NCBI GenBank assembly: GCA_002402275.1
Contig: DHFN01000076.1
Span: 1-11,846, forward strand
Direction of reading: 5' to 3'
Length of the DNA stretch: 11,846 nucleotides
From: Anaerolineales bacterium UBA4823
GTDB lineage: Bacteria > Chloroflexota > Anaerolineae > Anaerolineales > UBA4823
The translations under genes and the position numbers were made by a program. Positions 1 through 7,006 of this stretch are shown one piece after another. Position 1 is the stretch's first letter; every line of letters begins with the position of its first letter. Below the pieces are notes generated by a model. The model saw nothing but the letters and a program-made list of their open reading frames with translations. It was not told the origin of the DNA and searched no databases.

Positions 1-986
1 GTTGAAGCGATTCGCATTTGTTTTGCACCCAGGATCGAGCGGGTCTCTGCCATACTTTCCTCTACAGCAGAGAGACCAAACCAGGCAGTCGTAAATCCAA
101 ATAACGAACCCGTCAAAACCCTCAAAAATGGCGTACTTTCCCGAAAAGGGATTAGGTTGAGAGGCGGCTGACTGATCAATTGAGATACCCCATCTAAACC
201 GATCGGAATCAATCCAATCAAAATCCAAAGAAACCAAGGAATTTGAGGAATACGCCGTTTAAGTACTCCATATAACAATCCAAATAGCAAAATTCCACCA
301 TAAATCGCAATATCCCGCTGACATAAGGCAATCTTATATCCCATTTGTGGATTTCCAAGAAAGGCTTTGGCAGCCATGATACTTTCGGAGCTATTATCTT
401 CACTTAATTCCGTTGCATCCTGAAAACTTTTCAATGAATTTAACCCAGCAGCTTGACGGGGGTAGGCGATTTGTTCGCCAAAGAGAAAAAATGAACGGTA
501 AGCTAATTGATGACAGACCATTCCGTAAACTCGGTAAATCGCTTTGGCTGGTGTTGGAGCATCTAATTTCATAAATACTGGAGCTAGGAAAGGCATGCCT
601 AAGTAAATGATGACGATCAGATTAATCATCAAAAGATAATGTTTGGAGATCCAGAGAGAAATTTGATCAGCTAGATTCCATTCTAATCCTCTGCGTAAGT
701 TATTCAGGTAAACAGGATCTTGTAATGTTTCTAATTGCTGCTTTCGGTCCATTGCAGCAGCTAATGTAATTTCAATTTCATTGCGCTGGATAGGCGCATG
801 GAGAGTATATGGACCAATCTCTATTACTGGGATTAGGTCTGAATAACGACTTTTTAGATCGGGATTTTGATCAATGTCAATTTCGACTAAATTGTGTGGA
901 TATTGTCCAGCCAATTCCTTGAGGACATCTTTTACTTCATCACATAAATGGCAATCTTCACGACTATATAAAGTAATCGTGATCAT
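1..986 (-). CDS. Glutaredoxin-like domain fused to DUF2085 membrane protein (3' end beyond window)
   Basis: This open frame runs from an ATG at 986 to the left edge without a stop, giving 328 codons. Residues 1-80 form a small thioredoxin-fold domain of the glutaredoxin-like DUF836 type: it starts MITITLYSREDCHLCDEV, with a CHLC redox motif at C12/C15 and a cis-proline candidate at P53 in LIPVIEI. A charged linker leads to a membrane segment near 117-137. The rest matches DUF2085, seen as VCHQLAYRSFFLFG at 157-170, ALCQRDIAIYGG at 220-231, GLDGVSQL near 263, and further hydrophobic segments. No signal peptide precedes the Grx domain, so it should face the cytoplasm. The start lies 2 bp after the ccdA stop and has only a weak Shine-Dalgarno, so it is probably translationally coupled to ccdA. 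DUF2085 has no established function. A role as cytoplasmic electron donor to CcdA is inferred from the fusion and the neighbour. The C-terminus is not visible. Confidence 0.85.
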   Translation of the reverse strand, partial: MITITLYSREDCHLCDEVKDVLKELAGQYPHNLVEIDIDQNPDLKSRYSDLIPVIEIGPYTLHAPIQRNEIEITLAAAMDRKQQLETLQDPVYLNNLRRGLEWNLADQISLWISKHYLLMINLIVIIYLGMPFLAPVFMKLDAPTPAKAIYRVYGMVCHQLAYRSFFLFGEQIAYPRQAAGLNSLKSFQDATELSEDNSSESIMAAKAFLGNPQMGYKIALCQRDIAIYGGILLFGLLYGVLKRRIPQIPWFLWILIGLIPIGLDGVSQLISQPPLNLIPFRESTPFLRVLTGSLFGFTTAWFGLSAVEESMAETRSILGAKQMRIAS

Positions 987-988
987 CG

Positions 989-1708
989 TTAAATGCCAAA
1001 GTCTACAAACAAACCAAAACGAGAAAGCTGTGATAAATAACCAAACATTAACAGCCCTCCAACAAGGATTAATATCACCCCCATGGCTATCTCAGTATAT
1101 CGCATGACTCGATTGTATTTTCGAAGAATTGTGGTTACCCAGCCAATTCCTAAAGCTGCTACCAAGAATGGGATTGCTAAACCAGCCGAATAAGCCGAAA
1201 GTAATCCTACGCCCTGTAGAATTGAACCCCCATTTAAAGCCAACATCAAGATTGCCCCTAAAACAGGTCCCACACAAGGTGACCATCCTGCCGAAAAGAA
1301 TACACCCATCAAAGCCGAAGCAATAAAGCCATTATTGGGAGTATTATCTGATTGATGGCGAAGGTCATATTCCAAGAAGGGTATCCGATATATTCCAGTC
1401 ATATGGATTCCGAATATGATGACTATCAATCCACCTATTTTAGTCAAAATATTACGAACATTGACTAGCGCGCCCCCTAATGCTGAAGCTGCTACCCCTA
1501 AAAAAATAAATACTACACTAAATCCAAATACAAACGCCAATCCATGAAAAAAAGTAAGCCATTTATCCTGGGCATCAGAGGTGCCGCTGACTGAACGACC
1601 ACCTAAATAACCCACATAAGCAGGCACCAAGGAAAAAACACATGGTGACAAGAACGAAGCTAAACCAGCCAGAAATGCTATTCCAACTGTTGGGGCAATC
1701 ATGGGCAT
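989..1708 (-). CDS. ccdA: CcdA-type transmembrane thiol-disulfide electron carrier
   Basis: This 239-residue polytopic protein has the compact CcdA/DsbD-gamma form with about six hydrophobic segments. Two cysteines sit in the expected membrane motifs: FLSPCVFSLVPAYVGYLGG with C23, and AGWSPCVGPVLG with C145. In this family the pair takes electrons from a cytoplasmic thioredoxin and passes them to extracytoplasmic thioredoxin-like proteins, for cytochrome c maturation or to keep other exported cysteines reduced. The start at 1708 has a GAAGGA Shine-Dalgarno inside the 3' end of the transpeptidase gene; an in-frame ATG two codons later (1702) is possible. The gene sits 3 bp after ldt and 2 bp before the Grx-DUF2085 gene. 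No cytochrome c maturation gene is in the window, so a cytochrome role cannot be assumed. The neighbours suggest redox protection linked to copper. Confidence 0.9.
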   Translation of the reverse strand: MPMIAPTVGIAFLAGLASFLSPCVFSLVPAYVGYLGGRSVSGTSDAQDKWLTFFHGLAFVFGFSVVFIFLGVAASALGGALVNVRNILTKIGGLIVIIFGIHMTGIYRIPFLEYDLRHQSDNTPNNGFIASALMGVFFSAGWSPCVGPVLGAILMLALNGGSILQGVGLLSAYSAGLAIPFLVAALGIGWVTTILRKYNRVMRYTEIAMGVILILVGGLLMFGYLSQLSRFGLFVDFGI

Positions 1709-1711
1709 ATT

Positions 1712-2812
1712 TTATCCTTCAACAACTTTTACTTTAGTTGGGGGAATATCGGTATCTTTCGAATACAAATCTCCTGGATCATATTTTACAGGAGGATTAG
1801 TCCACCGAAAGACCCATTGTGCATCTTTTGGGCTGGCATTGACACAGCCGTGTGACATTAATTCACCGCCAAAATTATTATGCCAAAAAGTAGAGTGGAT
1901 TGCCACCCCTTCTCCAGAAAACAGACTGGTCCAACCAACCCCGGGCAAGTCATATCCCGCACCGGAAGTTCCCCCGCTCATATGAGTTGAGATTTGTTTC
2001 CTCCAAATGGTCAATTCCCCAGTAGGAGTAGATGAATGTTCCAAAAATTTTCCATCAGGATCGTATTTTTTTCCCCCCGAAATTCTGCAGTAGTACACTT
2101 CCCTCTTCCCTTCTAGACAAGATAAGGTCTGTATTTTTTCTTCGACATTTACTAATACCATTTTTTCTTCAATGTCAGGATGAATTGGAGAAACATCCTC
2201 TTCGGTTAGTGGACGAAATGCTTCGGCAGACGCCCAGAATAAATCACCATAGCCATATTTTTCATTGACTCGATACCAAATTTTATTTTGGTCGTCTTTT
2301 TTAATTTGGTCTACCCATAAAACTTGAGAGTAATATAAACGTAATGGTAAATTTTGTTCACTTCGAATTTTGAACCCCGGGCTGATCGGCTCTCGTTCTA
2401 AAACAATATCCACCCAGGGGACGGTAACCTCTACCCACATCCCAGGCCCGAGGCTTGTATTTGGCAACTGCTCAACGGGTTGGTTTGCTTTGTTTTCACA
2501 CGGCTGCACATCCGCGGACCAAAGATATCCTTGTGGGGTTTCTACGAAACGTTGTTTATAACGATAAGGATGTCTACCAACCACTTCCTTTTGCCATACC
2601 ACTACTGCATCATCATACAAAACGCCCACCGTCTGTGCATCAATATCGGGACGCGATTTCAGTTCCACCATAGAAAATACCCGGCCTAGTTTTTCTGCTT
2701 GCGGAAAAGGCTCTTCAGCAAGCACTCGCATCTTCGAACCCAACAGAAGACCTGCAACCCCATAACCACTTAATTTTAAAAACTCTCGCCGATTGATATT
2801 AAAATGATTCAT
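1712..2812 (-). CDS. Tat-exported L,D-transpeptidase (YkuD domain)
   Basis: This 366-residue protein begins with a twin-arginine signal: R8-R9 in NRREFLKLSG, a hydrophobic stretch, and likely cleavage after about residue 32. Residues 42-205 look like two SH3-like wall-binding domains. The YkuD catalytic domain covers about 217-347, with conserved H306 and the SHGCVN signature at 320-325, where C323 is the nucleophile. L,D-transpeptidases form 3-3 peptidoglycan crosslinks or attach proteins to the wall, through a cysteine acyl enzyme outside the membrane. Other cysteines are C105, C232 and C242. The 66-bp gap after copA holds a promoter-like element, so the gene may be transcribed both from the copper operon and on its own. 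The Shine-Dalgarno is weak. Folding in the cytoplasm before Tat export might matter for a metal-sensitive thiol enzyme, but that is speculation. Confidence 0.9.
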   Translation of the reverse strand: MNHFNINRREFLKLSGYGVAGLLLGSKMRVLAEEPFPQAEKLGRVFSMVELKSRPDIDAQTVGVLYDDAVVVWQKEVVGRHPYRYKQRFVETPQGYLWSADVQPCENKANQPVEQLPNTSLGPGMWVEVTVPWVDIVLEREPISPGFKIRSEQNLPLRLYYSQVLWVDQIKKDDQNKIWYRVNEKYGYGDLFWASAEAFRPLTEEDVSPIHPDIEEKMVLVNVEEKIQTLSCLEGKREVYYCRISGGKKYDPDGKFLEHSSTPTGELTIWRKQISTHMSGGTSGAGYDLPGVGWTSLFSGEGVAIHSTFWHNNFGGELMSHGCVNASPKDAQWVFRWTNPPVKYDPGDLYSKDTDIPPTKVKVVEG

Positions 2813-2840
2813 ATTCTTGTATGCAATAAAAAGTCGCTTA

Positions 2841-2869
2841 AGGTTAACCCCATCTTGTTAGAAGGTCAA
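2841..2869 (-). promoter_or_regulatory. Promoter-like element upstream of ldt
   Basis: On the minus strand, TTGACC (2864-2869) is followed after 17 bp by TAACCT (2841-2846), about 29 bp before the ldt start. The -35 is close to consensus and the -10 is poor. Support comes from its similarity to the element ahead of folE: the two 32-bp blocks 2838-2869 and 8043-8074 match at 25 positions without gaps. The GGTTAACC palindrome at its downstream end could also be a protein-binding site. Confidence 0.4.
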
Positions 2870-2878
2870 GGATAGATT

Positions 2879-5305
2879 CTAATTTAACCCCATTTTCCGT
2901 AACCGCAAGCTGTTTGTTACCACAAAGACACTGCTAAAAGCCATCGCTCCTGCCGAAAGCATGGGGTTCAGGTAACCCATGGCTGCGGAGGGAATTAAGA
3001 TAACATTGTAGAATAATGCCCAAAACAAATTTTGTTTAATCGTCCTCAACGTTTTTCGGGATAAACGAATAGCCGAAACTACCCCAGAAAGATCATCACG
3101 AATGAGGACAATGGGGGCTGTAGCAATCGCTACATCAGTGCCACTGCCAACAGCAATTCCAATATCTGCTTGAGCTAAGGCTGGTGCATCATTGATTCCA
3201 TCCCCAACCATTCCTACAATTTCGCCCTTTTCCTGAAGCTTTTTTATTTGCTCAGCCTTATCAGCGGGCATAACCTCAGCGAGAACCAAATCAATTCCTA
3301 TTTTCTGGGCAATGACCTTCGCAACCTGTTGGTTATCACCAGTAATCAGTCCAATTTTTAACCCCAGTTTCTTTAATTCAGCAATTGCATTTGCTGAATT
3401 TTCTTTTAGGGTATCTGCAATTGCGATGATTGCTTGAATTTTGCCATTAATTTTTACATAGACCACTGTTTTAGCTTCTTGTTCAAGTTTATTAACAATG
3501 GAATAATCTAAATCCTTTTCTGTTTCCTCCAAATGAATCCCTTTGTGATTCCCAATTTGGATCGTATACTCATTTACTTTTCCCTCAACCCCTAAACCAG
3601 CTAGGGCAGAAAATTGATCCGGTTCAGTTAAGGGAATCCCACGGTTAGTGGCTTCGGCAACGATTGCTTCCCCTAAAGGATGTTCACTGCCCTTCTCCAA
3701 TGATCCACTCAGTTGAAGGATTTGCTCCTCATTAAATTTTGAATCAGTTAAGATAATATCTGTAACCCGCGGCTGTCCTTTTGTAATCGTGCCTGTTTTA
3801 TCAAACACAATCGTAGATAATTTACCCGCTCTTTCAAGTGCTTCAGCAGACTTGATCAATATACCCATTTCCGCTCCACGACCTGTTCCAACCATCACCG
3901 CAGTAGGCGTCGCTAACCCCATCGCACACGGACATGCAATCACCAAAACAGCCACCATATTGATGAGTGCGGTAGAGAGGTTTCCTGAGGATACAAGTTG
4001 GAATTGTGGAACGACTAAATACCAGATTAGAAAAGTGATCAAAGCAATCACGATTACTAAGGGAACAAAAACAGCGGAGACCTGATCTGCTATCTTTTGG
4101 ATGGGTGCTTTACTTCCTTGAGCTTCTTCGACCAAACGAATGATTTGGGCTAAAGCTGTATCTTTGCCAACCTTGGTTGCTTCAATTTTGAGATACCCTA
4201 ATTTATTGATCGTTGCACCAAAGACATGACTCCCAACCGATTTATCCACAGGCATGGATTCACCAGTTAACATGGCTTCATCCACCGCTGAATGACCATC
4301 CAAGACCACTCCGTCTATGGGGATTTTTTCACCTGGATGAACATAAACGATATCACCCACCTGAACTTCATCCACCGGGATATCAATTTCAACACCATTC
4401 CGCAAAACATGGGCTTTCTTTGGTTTTAAGGATACCAATTTTTTAATCGCCGCGCTTGTTTGACCTTTCGCCTTGGCTTCCAAATATTTACCAATTTTGA
4501 TCAGCGTAATGATCATCGCTGAGGTCTCAAAGTAAACATGACCCTCTATCAAACCCAAAGCAATAGGTATACTATAAAAATATGCAGCAGAGGATCCTAA
4601 AGCAATGAGCACATCCATGTTGGCTGATCCATTCCGAATCGATTTGTAAGCTCCCACGTAGTATTGCCAGCCTACGTAGAACTGCACGGGGGTAGCGAGC
4701 AGCCACATGATTAGAATTGCCCAACTGGAATGGGCAAATTGATGGGGCAAAAGGTTGAAATCCCGCGCCATAGAGAAAAGGAAGAGCGGAACGGTGAAGG
4801 ACAAACCAACTATAAGGTAATGAAGCTGAAGCTTGATTTCCTGTTGGCGCGCTTTTTGCTCTGCATCTTCTTCATCGGTCTTTGTTTCAAGTAAAGCAAA
4901 ACCTAACGAATGAATTTTATTACGGATATCTGATTGGCTGATCAGTGTGGGAATATATTCAACCGCTATCTGGTGATTGACTAGGTTTGCTTTAACTTTG
5001 GCTATACCATCCAGTTCTTTTAACTTCGCCTCAAGACGATTTAAATCCGTTTGATCCCCGACATCGCGAAGGAGAAATAACGCTTCCCCAGTGGCGATGC
5101 CATAACCGGCTTTTTCTACTCTAGCTACAATACTGTCTAAATTCGTCAAACTTGGATCGAATTCAACCAGAGCTCTCTCCGATGACAAGTTCACATTGGC
5201 AGTGGTAACCCCATTAACCTTTTTAAGATTGCGTTCTATCGTAGCAACGCAATTTGCACAGGTCATGCCCGTAACAGGCAAGACCACCTGTTTTGTAGTC
5301 GCCAT
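2879..5305 (-). CDS. copA: Cu(I)-exporting P1B-type ATPase CopA
   Basis: This 808-residue ATPase is complete. Residues 5-70 are a heavy-metal-associated domain with the copper motif GMTCANC (C16, C19). Residues 74-137 keep the HMA-like fold pattern but have lost the CxxC. Catalytic features follow in order: TGES at 347-350 in the actuator domain, the intramembrane CPC at 458-460, the phosphorylated aspartate D502 in DKTGT, the nucleotide-domain HP at 542-543, and GDGINDAP from 701. The C-terminal membrane helices carry a YN pair (766-767) and MAFSS (788-792), matching the Cu(I) class rather than the Zn/Cd class. It pumps Cu(I) out of the cytoplasm using ATP, receiving the metal from a CopZ chaperone. 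The start is 9 bp after the copZ-like gene and has a weak AGAAG Shine-Dalgarno, consistent with coupled translation. CsoR control is expected from the operator upstream of csoR. Confidence 0.96.
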   Translation of the reverse strand: MATTKQVVLPVTGMTCANCVATIERNLKKVNGVTTANVNLSSERALVEFDPSLTNLDSIVARVEKAGYGIATGEALFLLRDVGDQTDLNRLEAKLKELDGIAKVKANLVNHQIAVEYIPTLISQSDIRNKIHSLGFALLETKTDEEDAEQKARQQEIKLQLHYLIVGLSFTVPLFLFSMARDFNLLPHQFAHSSWAILIMWLLATPVQFYVGWQYYVGAYKSIRNGSANMDVLIALGSSAAYFYSIPIALGLIEGHVYFETSAMIITLIKIGKYLEAKAKGQTSAAIKKLVSLKPKKAHVLRNGVEIDIPVDEVQVGDIVYVHPGEKIPIDGVVLDGHSAVDEAMLTGESMPVDKSVGSHVFGATINKLGYLKIEATKVGKDTALAQIIRLVEEAQGSKAPIQKIADQVSAVFVPLVIVIALITFLIWYLVVPQFQLVSSGNLSTALINMVAVLVIACPCAMGLATPTAVMVGTGRGAEMGILIKSAEALERAGKLSTIVFDKTGTITKGQPRVTDIILTDSKFNEEQILQLSGSLEKGSEHPLGEAIVAEATNRGIPLTEPDQFSALAGLGVEGKVNEYTIQIGNHKGIHLEETEKDLDYSIVNKLEQEAKTVVYVKINGKIQAIIAIADTLKENSANAIAELKKLGLKIGLITGDNQQVAKVIAQKIGIDLVLAEVMPADKAEQIKKLQEKGEIVGMVGDGINDAPALAQADIGIAVGSGTDVAIATAPIVLIRDDLSGVVSAIRLSRKTLRTIKQNLFWALFYNVILIPSAAMGYLNPMLSAGAMAFSSVFVVTNSLRLRKMGLN

Positions 5306-5314
5306 AATTTACTT

Positions 5315-5521
5315 CTATTCTGAAACGGGATAATTGATCTCAGCTAATACATTTTTTATGATTGTTTCATCAGCAGGCGCTTCGAAAACAATCTTTGCAG
5401 TCTTGGTCTCAACATCTGCTTCTACACTTTTAACACCATCAATTTCACTTAGTTCGGTTTTAATGGTGTGAACACAATGCTGGCAGGAAATATTGGGGAT
5501 ATGATAAGTTATTGTTTGCAT
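5315..5521 (-). CDS. copZ: CopZ-like copper chaperone (single HMA domain)
   Basis: This 68-residue protein consists of one heavy-metal-associated domain. The metal-binding motif is NISCQHCVHTIK, with C13 and C16; the usual Met of MxCxxC is replaced by Ile. The remaining pattern (ELSEIDGVKSVEADVETKTA and a C-terminal NVLAEINYPV) fits the beta-alpha-beta-beta-alpha-beta fold. It should bind Cu(I) in the cytoplasm and hand it to CopA and probably to CsoR. The start has a good AGAGGT Shine-Dalgarno with 7-nt spacing. It lies 19 bp after csoR and 9 bp before copA in the classic csoR-copZ-copA order. A mercury carrier such as MerP is less likely because there is no signal peptide and the neighbours are copper genes. 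Confidence 0.92.
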   Translation of the reverse strand: MQTITYHIPNISCQHCVHTIKTELSEIDGVKSVEADVETKTAKIVFEAPADETIIKNVLAEINYPVSE

Positions 5522-5540
5522 AGATTTACCTCTAATAATT

Positions 5541-5810
5541 TTATACCTTTGTTGATGTAATAAATAATTCGGATATTTCTTTCAATACTCTTTCACGTTC
5601 AGATGGATCTTCCCCGCGAATCGCGGTGATAACACAGGAATTTAAATGGTCATCTAAAATCATGGAAGTTATTTTGTTCAACGCGCCTTGTATGGCTTGG
5701 ATCTGCCGAATGACATCTACACAATAAGCCCCTTCGTCAACCATATTCTCGATGCCGTGTACATGACCTTCGACGGTTTTCAATCTTTTTAATACTATTT
5801 CCTTGTTCAT
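5541..5810 (-). CDS. csoR: Copper-sensing transcriptional repressor CsoR
   Basis: This 89-residue all-helical repressor has the normal CsoR/RcnR family length. The Cu(I) ligands are present in the CsoR pattern: C30 (YCVDVIRQI), H55 and C59 (DDHLNSC). The spacings of +25 and +29 equal those of the Mycobacterium tuberculosis ligands Cys36, His61 and Cys65. RcnR (Ni/Co) and FrmR (formaldehyde) relatives use different residue sets, so copper sensing is well supported. Apo-CsoR binds its operator, and Cu(I) releases it. It is the first gene of the copper unit and lies directly behind a promoter with a C-tract/G-tract dyad, so autorepression is likely. GGAAAGG upstream of the ATG serves as Shine-Dalgarno with slightly tight spacing. 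Confidence 0.95.
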   Translation of the reverse strand: MNKEIVLKRLKTVEGHVHGIENMVDEGAYCVDVIRQIQAIQGALNKITSMILDDHLNSCVITAIRGEDPSERERVLKEISELFITSTKV

Positions 5811-5821
5811 ATTCCTTTCCT

Positions 5822-5845
5822 ACCCCCCCCCATATGGGTAGGGGT
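5822..5845 (-). promoter_or_regulatory. Predicted CsoR operator
   Basis: A 24-bp dyad is centred on CATATG (5831-5836), with 10 of 12 positions paired. A C-rich half (5'-ACCCCTACC on the minus strand) faces a run of nine G ending in T. Known CsoR operators are pseudo-palindromes made of a C tract and a G tract flanked by A/T, which this resembles. It lies just downstream of the -10 box and covers the expected transcription start, where a bound repressor would block initiation. Confidence 0.75.
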
Positions 5846-5851
5846 TACAAT

Positions 5852-5879
5852 ATTATAATATGGTTTTCCCGAAAGTCAA
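5852..5879 (-). promoter_or_regulatory. Sigma-70 type promoter of the csoR-copZ-copA operon
   Basis: On the minus strand, TTGACT (5874-5879) and a perfect TATAAT (5852-5857) are separated by 16 bp. Transcription should start near 5845, inside the predicted CsoR operator. The -35 box begins only 11 bp after the stop codon of the thioredoxin-like gene, so read-through from that gene into the copper genes is possible as well. Confidence 0.8.
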
Positions 5880-5890
5880 GAGCCAAACAA

Positions 5891-6736
5891 TCATTGAATT
5901 GAACTTAACGAACTCTCTAGTTCTTCTTGGGAAATTCCCCCAATCCATTGTTTCATTATTTGTCCATTTCCATCTATCAGAAATATGTGAGGTTGATATT
6001 GATATCCTAGTGATTGCTTGAAGGAAACAGTCCGCCGATCATCTATATCTAAATACACAAATCGAATCTTCGAAGCATATTTATTTTCCAAAAAGTGTAA
6101 TACCGGAGACAAGCTTTTGCAAGTCGGACACCAAAAAGCAAAAAATTCGATCAATTGATAACCACCTGATGCTAATTGCACTGTGGTGGGGTCAGTAGCG
6201 CGTAAAGCCACGTCTACGTACATAAAAGTTGGGGAGCTAGTACCCACCTGAACAGTTCCATTCGTTTGTAAATTAGTGGGACTTGCTTGCCAGCTAGGAG
6301 AAGTTTGAGCTGCATTGGGGGTTTTAGTACCACCCATTATGATTGGAGAAGGGTAAGGCTGAACACTCGCTGAAGTCAATGGTGGTGGATAGGATGAGTT
6401 GTTGGGTGCTGTTATGGGTGGAGGGTAAGACTGACCAATCAGAGTTGCCTGAGGTTCAGGGTAAAGCTGATTAGTCTGGGTCGCCAGAGGTTGAGGATAG
6501 AGCTGTGAACGATTTTCTATCGTCGGTGATGGAGATGATGGACGATCAATATTCGGTGCAGATTGGGTGAATAATACTCCGGTTGGGCTGGGAGTGATGG
6601 TTGGGACCGTTGTCTCACTTCTAGGAATGTTTTGATGTATGGTTATGGTGGGACTGTTAGAAAAGTTTGGATGATGAGCACACCCAACCAAAATTATCTC
6701 TAAACAAAGCGCCATCAATTTTTTTAAATATCGCAT
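5891..6736 (-). CDS. Thioredoxin-like lipoprotein with YPxP tandem repeats
   Basis: This 281-residue protein starts with a lipoprotein signal: basic RYLKK, a hydrophobic core, and the lipobox LVGC with C19 as the lipidated residue. A low-complexity Pro/Ser/Thr-rich stalk follows (about 20-165). It contains five 12-residue units marked by YPxP, with tyrosines at 80, 92, 104, 116 and 128. Residues 166-281 are a thioredoxin fold with FWCPTCK (C203, C206) and a cis-Pro region at QPHIFLIDGNG. The domain should sit outside the membrane on a flexible tether and act as a thiol-disulfide reductase, as in the TlpA/ResA group; CcdA is the natural electron source. The start at 6736 is needed to keep the signal peptide. 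Its Shine-Dalgarno (GAAAG) is weak. It precedes the copper operon by 80 bp on the same strand and has no CsoR-like dyad of its own. Confidence 0.85.
   Translation of the reverse strand: MRYLKKLMALCLEIILVGCAHHPNFSNSPTITIHQNIPRSETTVPTITPSPTGVLFTQSAPNIDRPSSPSPTIENRSQLYPQPLATQTNQLYPEPQATLIGQSYPPPITAPNNSSYPPPLTSASVQPYPSPIIMGGTKTPNAAQTSPSWQASPTNLQTNGTVQVGTSSPTFMYVDVALRATDPTTVQLASGGYQLIEFFAFWCPTCKSLSPVLHFLENKYASKIRFVYLDIDDRRTVSFKQSLGYQYQPHIFLIDGNGQIMKQWIGGISQEELESSLSSIQ
6326..6505 (-). repeat. Five degenerate 36-bp tandem units encoding 12-residue YPxP repeats
   Basis: Residues 78-137 of the thioredoxin-like lipoprotein divide exactly into five 12-residue units, each with YPxP at positions 3-6: QLYPQP, QLYPEP, QSYPPP, SSYPPP and QPYPSP. 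At DNA level this is 5 x 36 bp. The first two units are the most alike and the last is the most diverged. The periodicity points to expansion by duplication. The unit count may differ between strains. Confidence 0.8.
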
Positions 6737-6889
6737 ATTAAACTTTCGAATGGGTTTAATTAACTATTCGGAATTTTACCATTGACTTTTTATTTTGTCG
6801 GTTAAGCTTAGTTCCTGATTATTTTCAACAACTTACCAGTAATACTCATTTTTTGCCTTTTCTAACTCCTGAACATGAGATACAATTTT

Positions 6890-6918
6890 TTGAATACTCG
6901 AATATTTTCAGTTAAACG
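6890..6918 (+). promoter_or_regulatory. Candidate folB promoter
   Basis: TTGAAT (6890-6895) and TAAACG (6913-6918) are 17 bp apart, about 90 bp upstream of the folB start. The -10 is poor, but it shares the TAAAC form with the folE candidate. The call is weak in such AT-rich sequence. Confidence 0.25.
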
Positions 6919-6980
6919 AAAGCCTGAATGGATTCTGAAAATTTATTAAATCGTCCTTAAATGAAATCACAACTTTGTCA

Positions 6981-6996
6981 ATGAAATACGTTTCAT
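6981..6996 (+). promoter_or_regulatory. Short inverted repeat just before the folB ribosome binding site
   Basis: ATGAAA (6981-6986) and TTTCAT (6991-6996) are perfect inverted arms around TACG, ending 1 nt before the AGGAG Shine-Dalgarno at 6998-7002. In RNA it would form a small, weak hairpin next to the ribosome binding site. As DNA it could be an operator. No known regulator was recognised. Confidence 0.3.
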
Positions 6997-7006
6997 CAGG
7001 AGAGAA

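Larger units (their letters stand above)
6737..7006. other. AT-rich divergent spacer between the thioredoxin lipoprotein gene and folB
   Basis: This 270-bp stretch has no credible gene. It should hold the promoters for both divergent genes. The plus strand has TTGACT at 6782 followed by GGTTAAGCTTAG, a weaker and 2-bp shorter relative of the ldt/folE promoter block. It also has an 8-bp inverted repeat, ATTTTCAG (6904-6911) with CTGAAAAT (6935-6942), whose first arm and loop overlap the folB promoter candidate. On the minus strand the best candidate for the lipoprotein gene is TTGAAA with a TAACCG 18 bp later, which is weak. No tRNA-like or convincing riboswitch fold was recognised. Confidence 0.6.

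Noticed and set aside
218..403. Small minus-strand frame of 61 codons near the left edge
   Set aside because: It is in a different frame from the long Grx-DUF2085 reading frame that covers the same DNA and carries recognisable motifs.
2066..2078. Homopolymer G6-A7 (minus strand) in ldt, a possible slippery frameshift site
   Set aside because: The zero frame continues intact through the complete catalytic domain with SHGCVN, so no frameshift is needed to make the enzyme.
3789..4085. 98-codon plus-strand frame inside copA
   Set aside because: It is antisense to the conserved CPC and DKTGT region of copA, so the open frame is a by-product of that coding constraint.
5891..6736. Reading the thioredoxin gene as a CsoR-controlled copper gene
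   Set aside because: No C-tract/G-tract dyad was found upstream of 6736; the predicted operator lies downstream of this gene, so direct CsoR control is unsupported.
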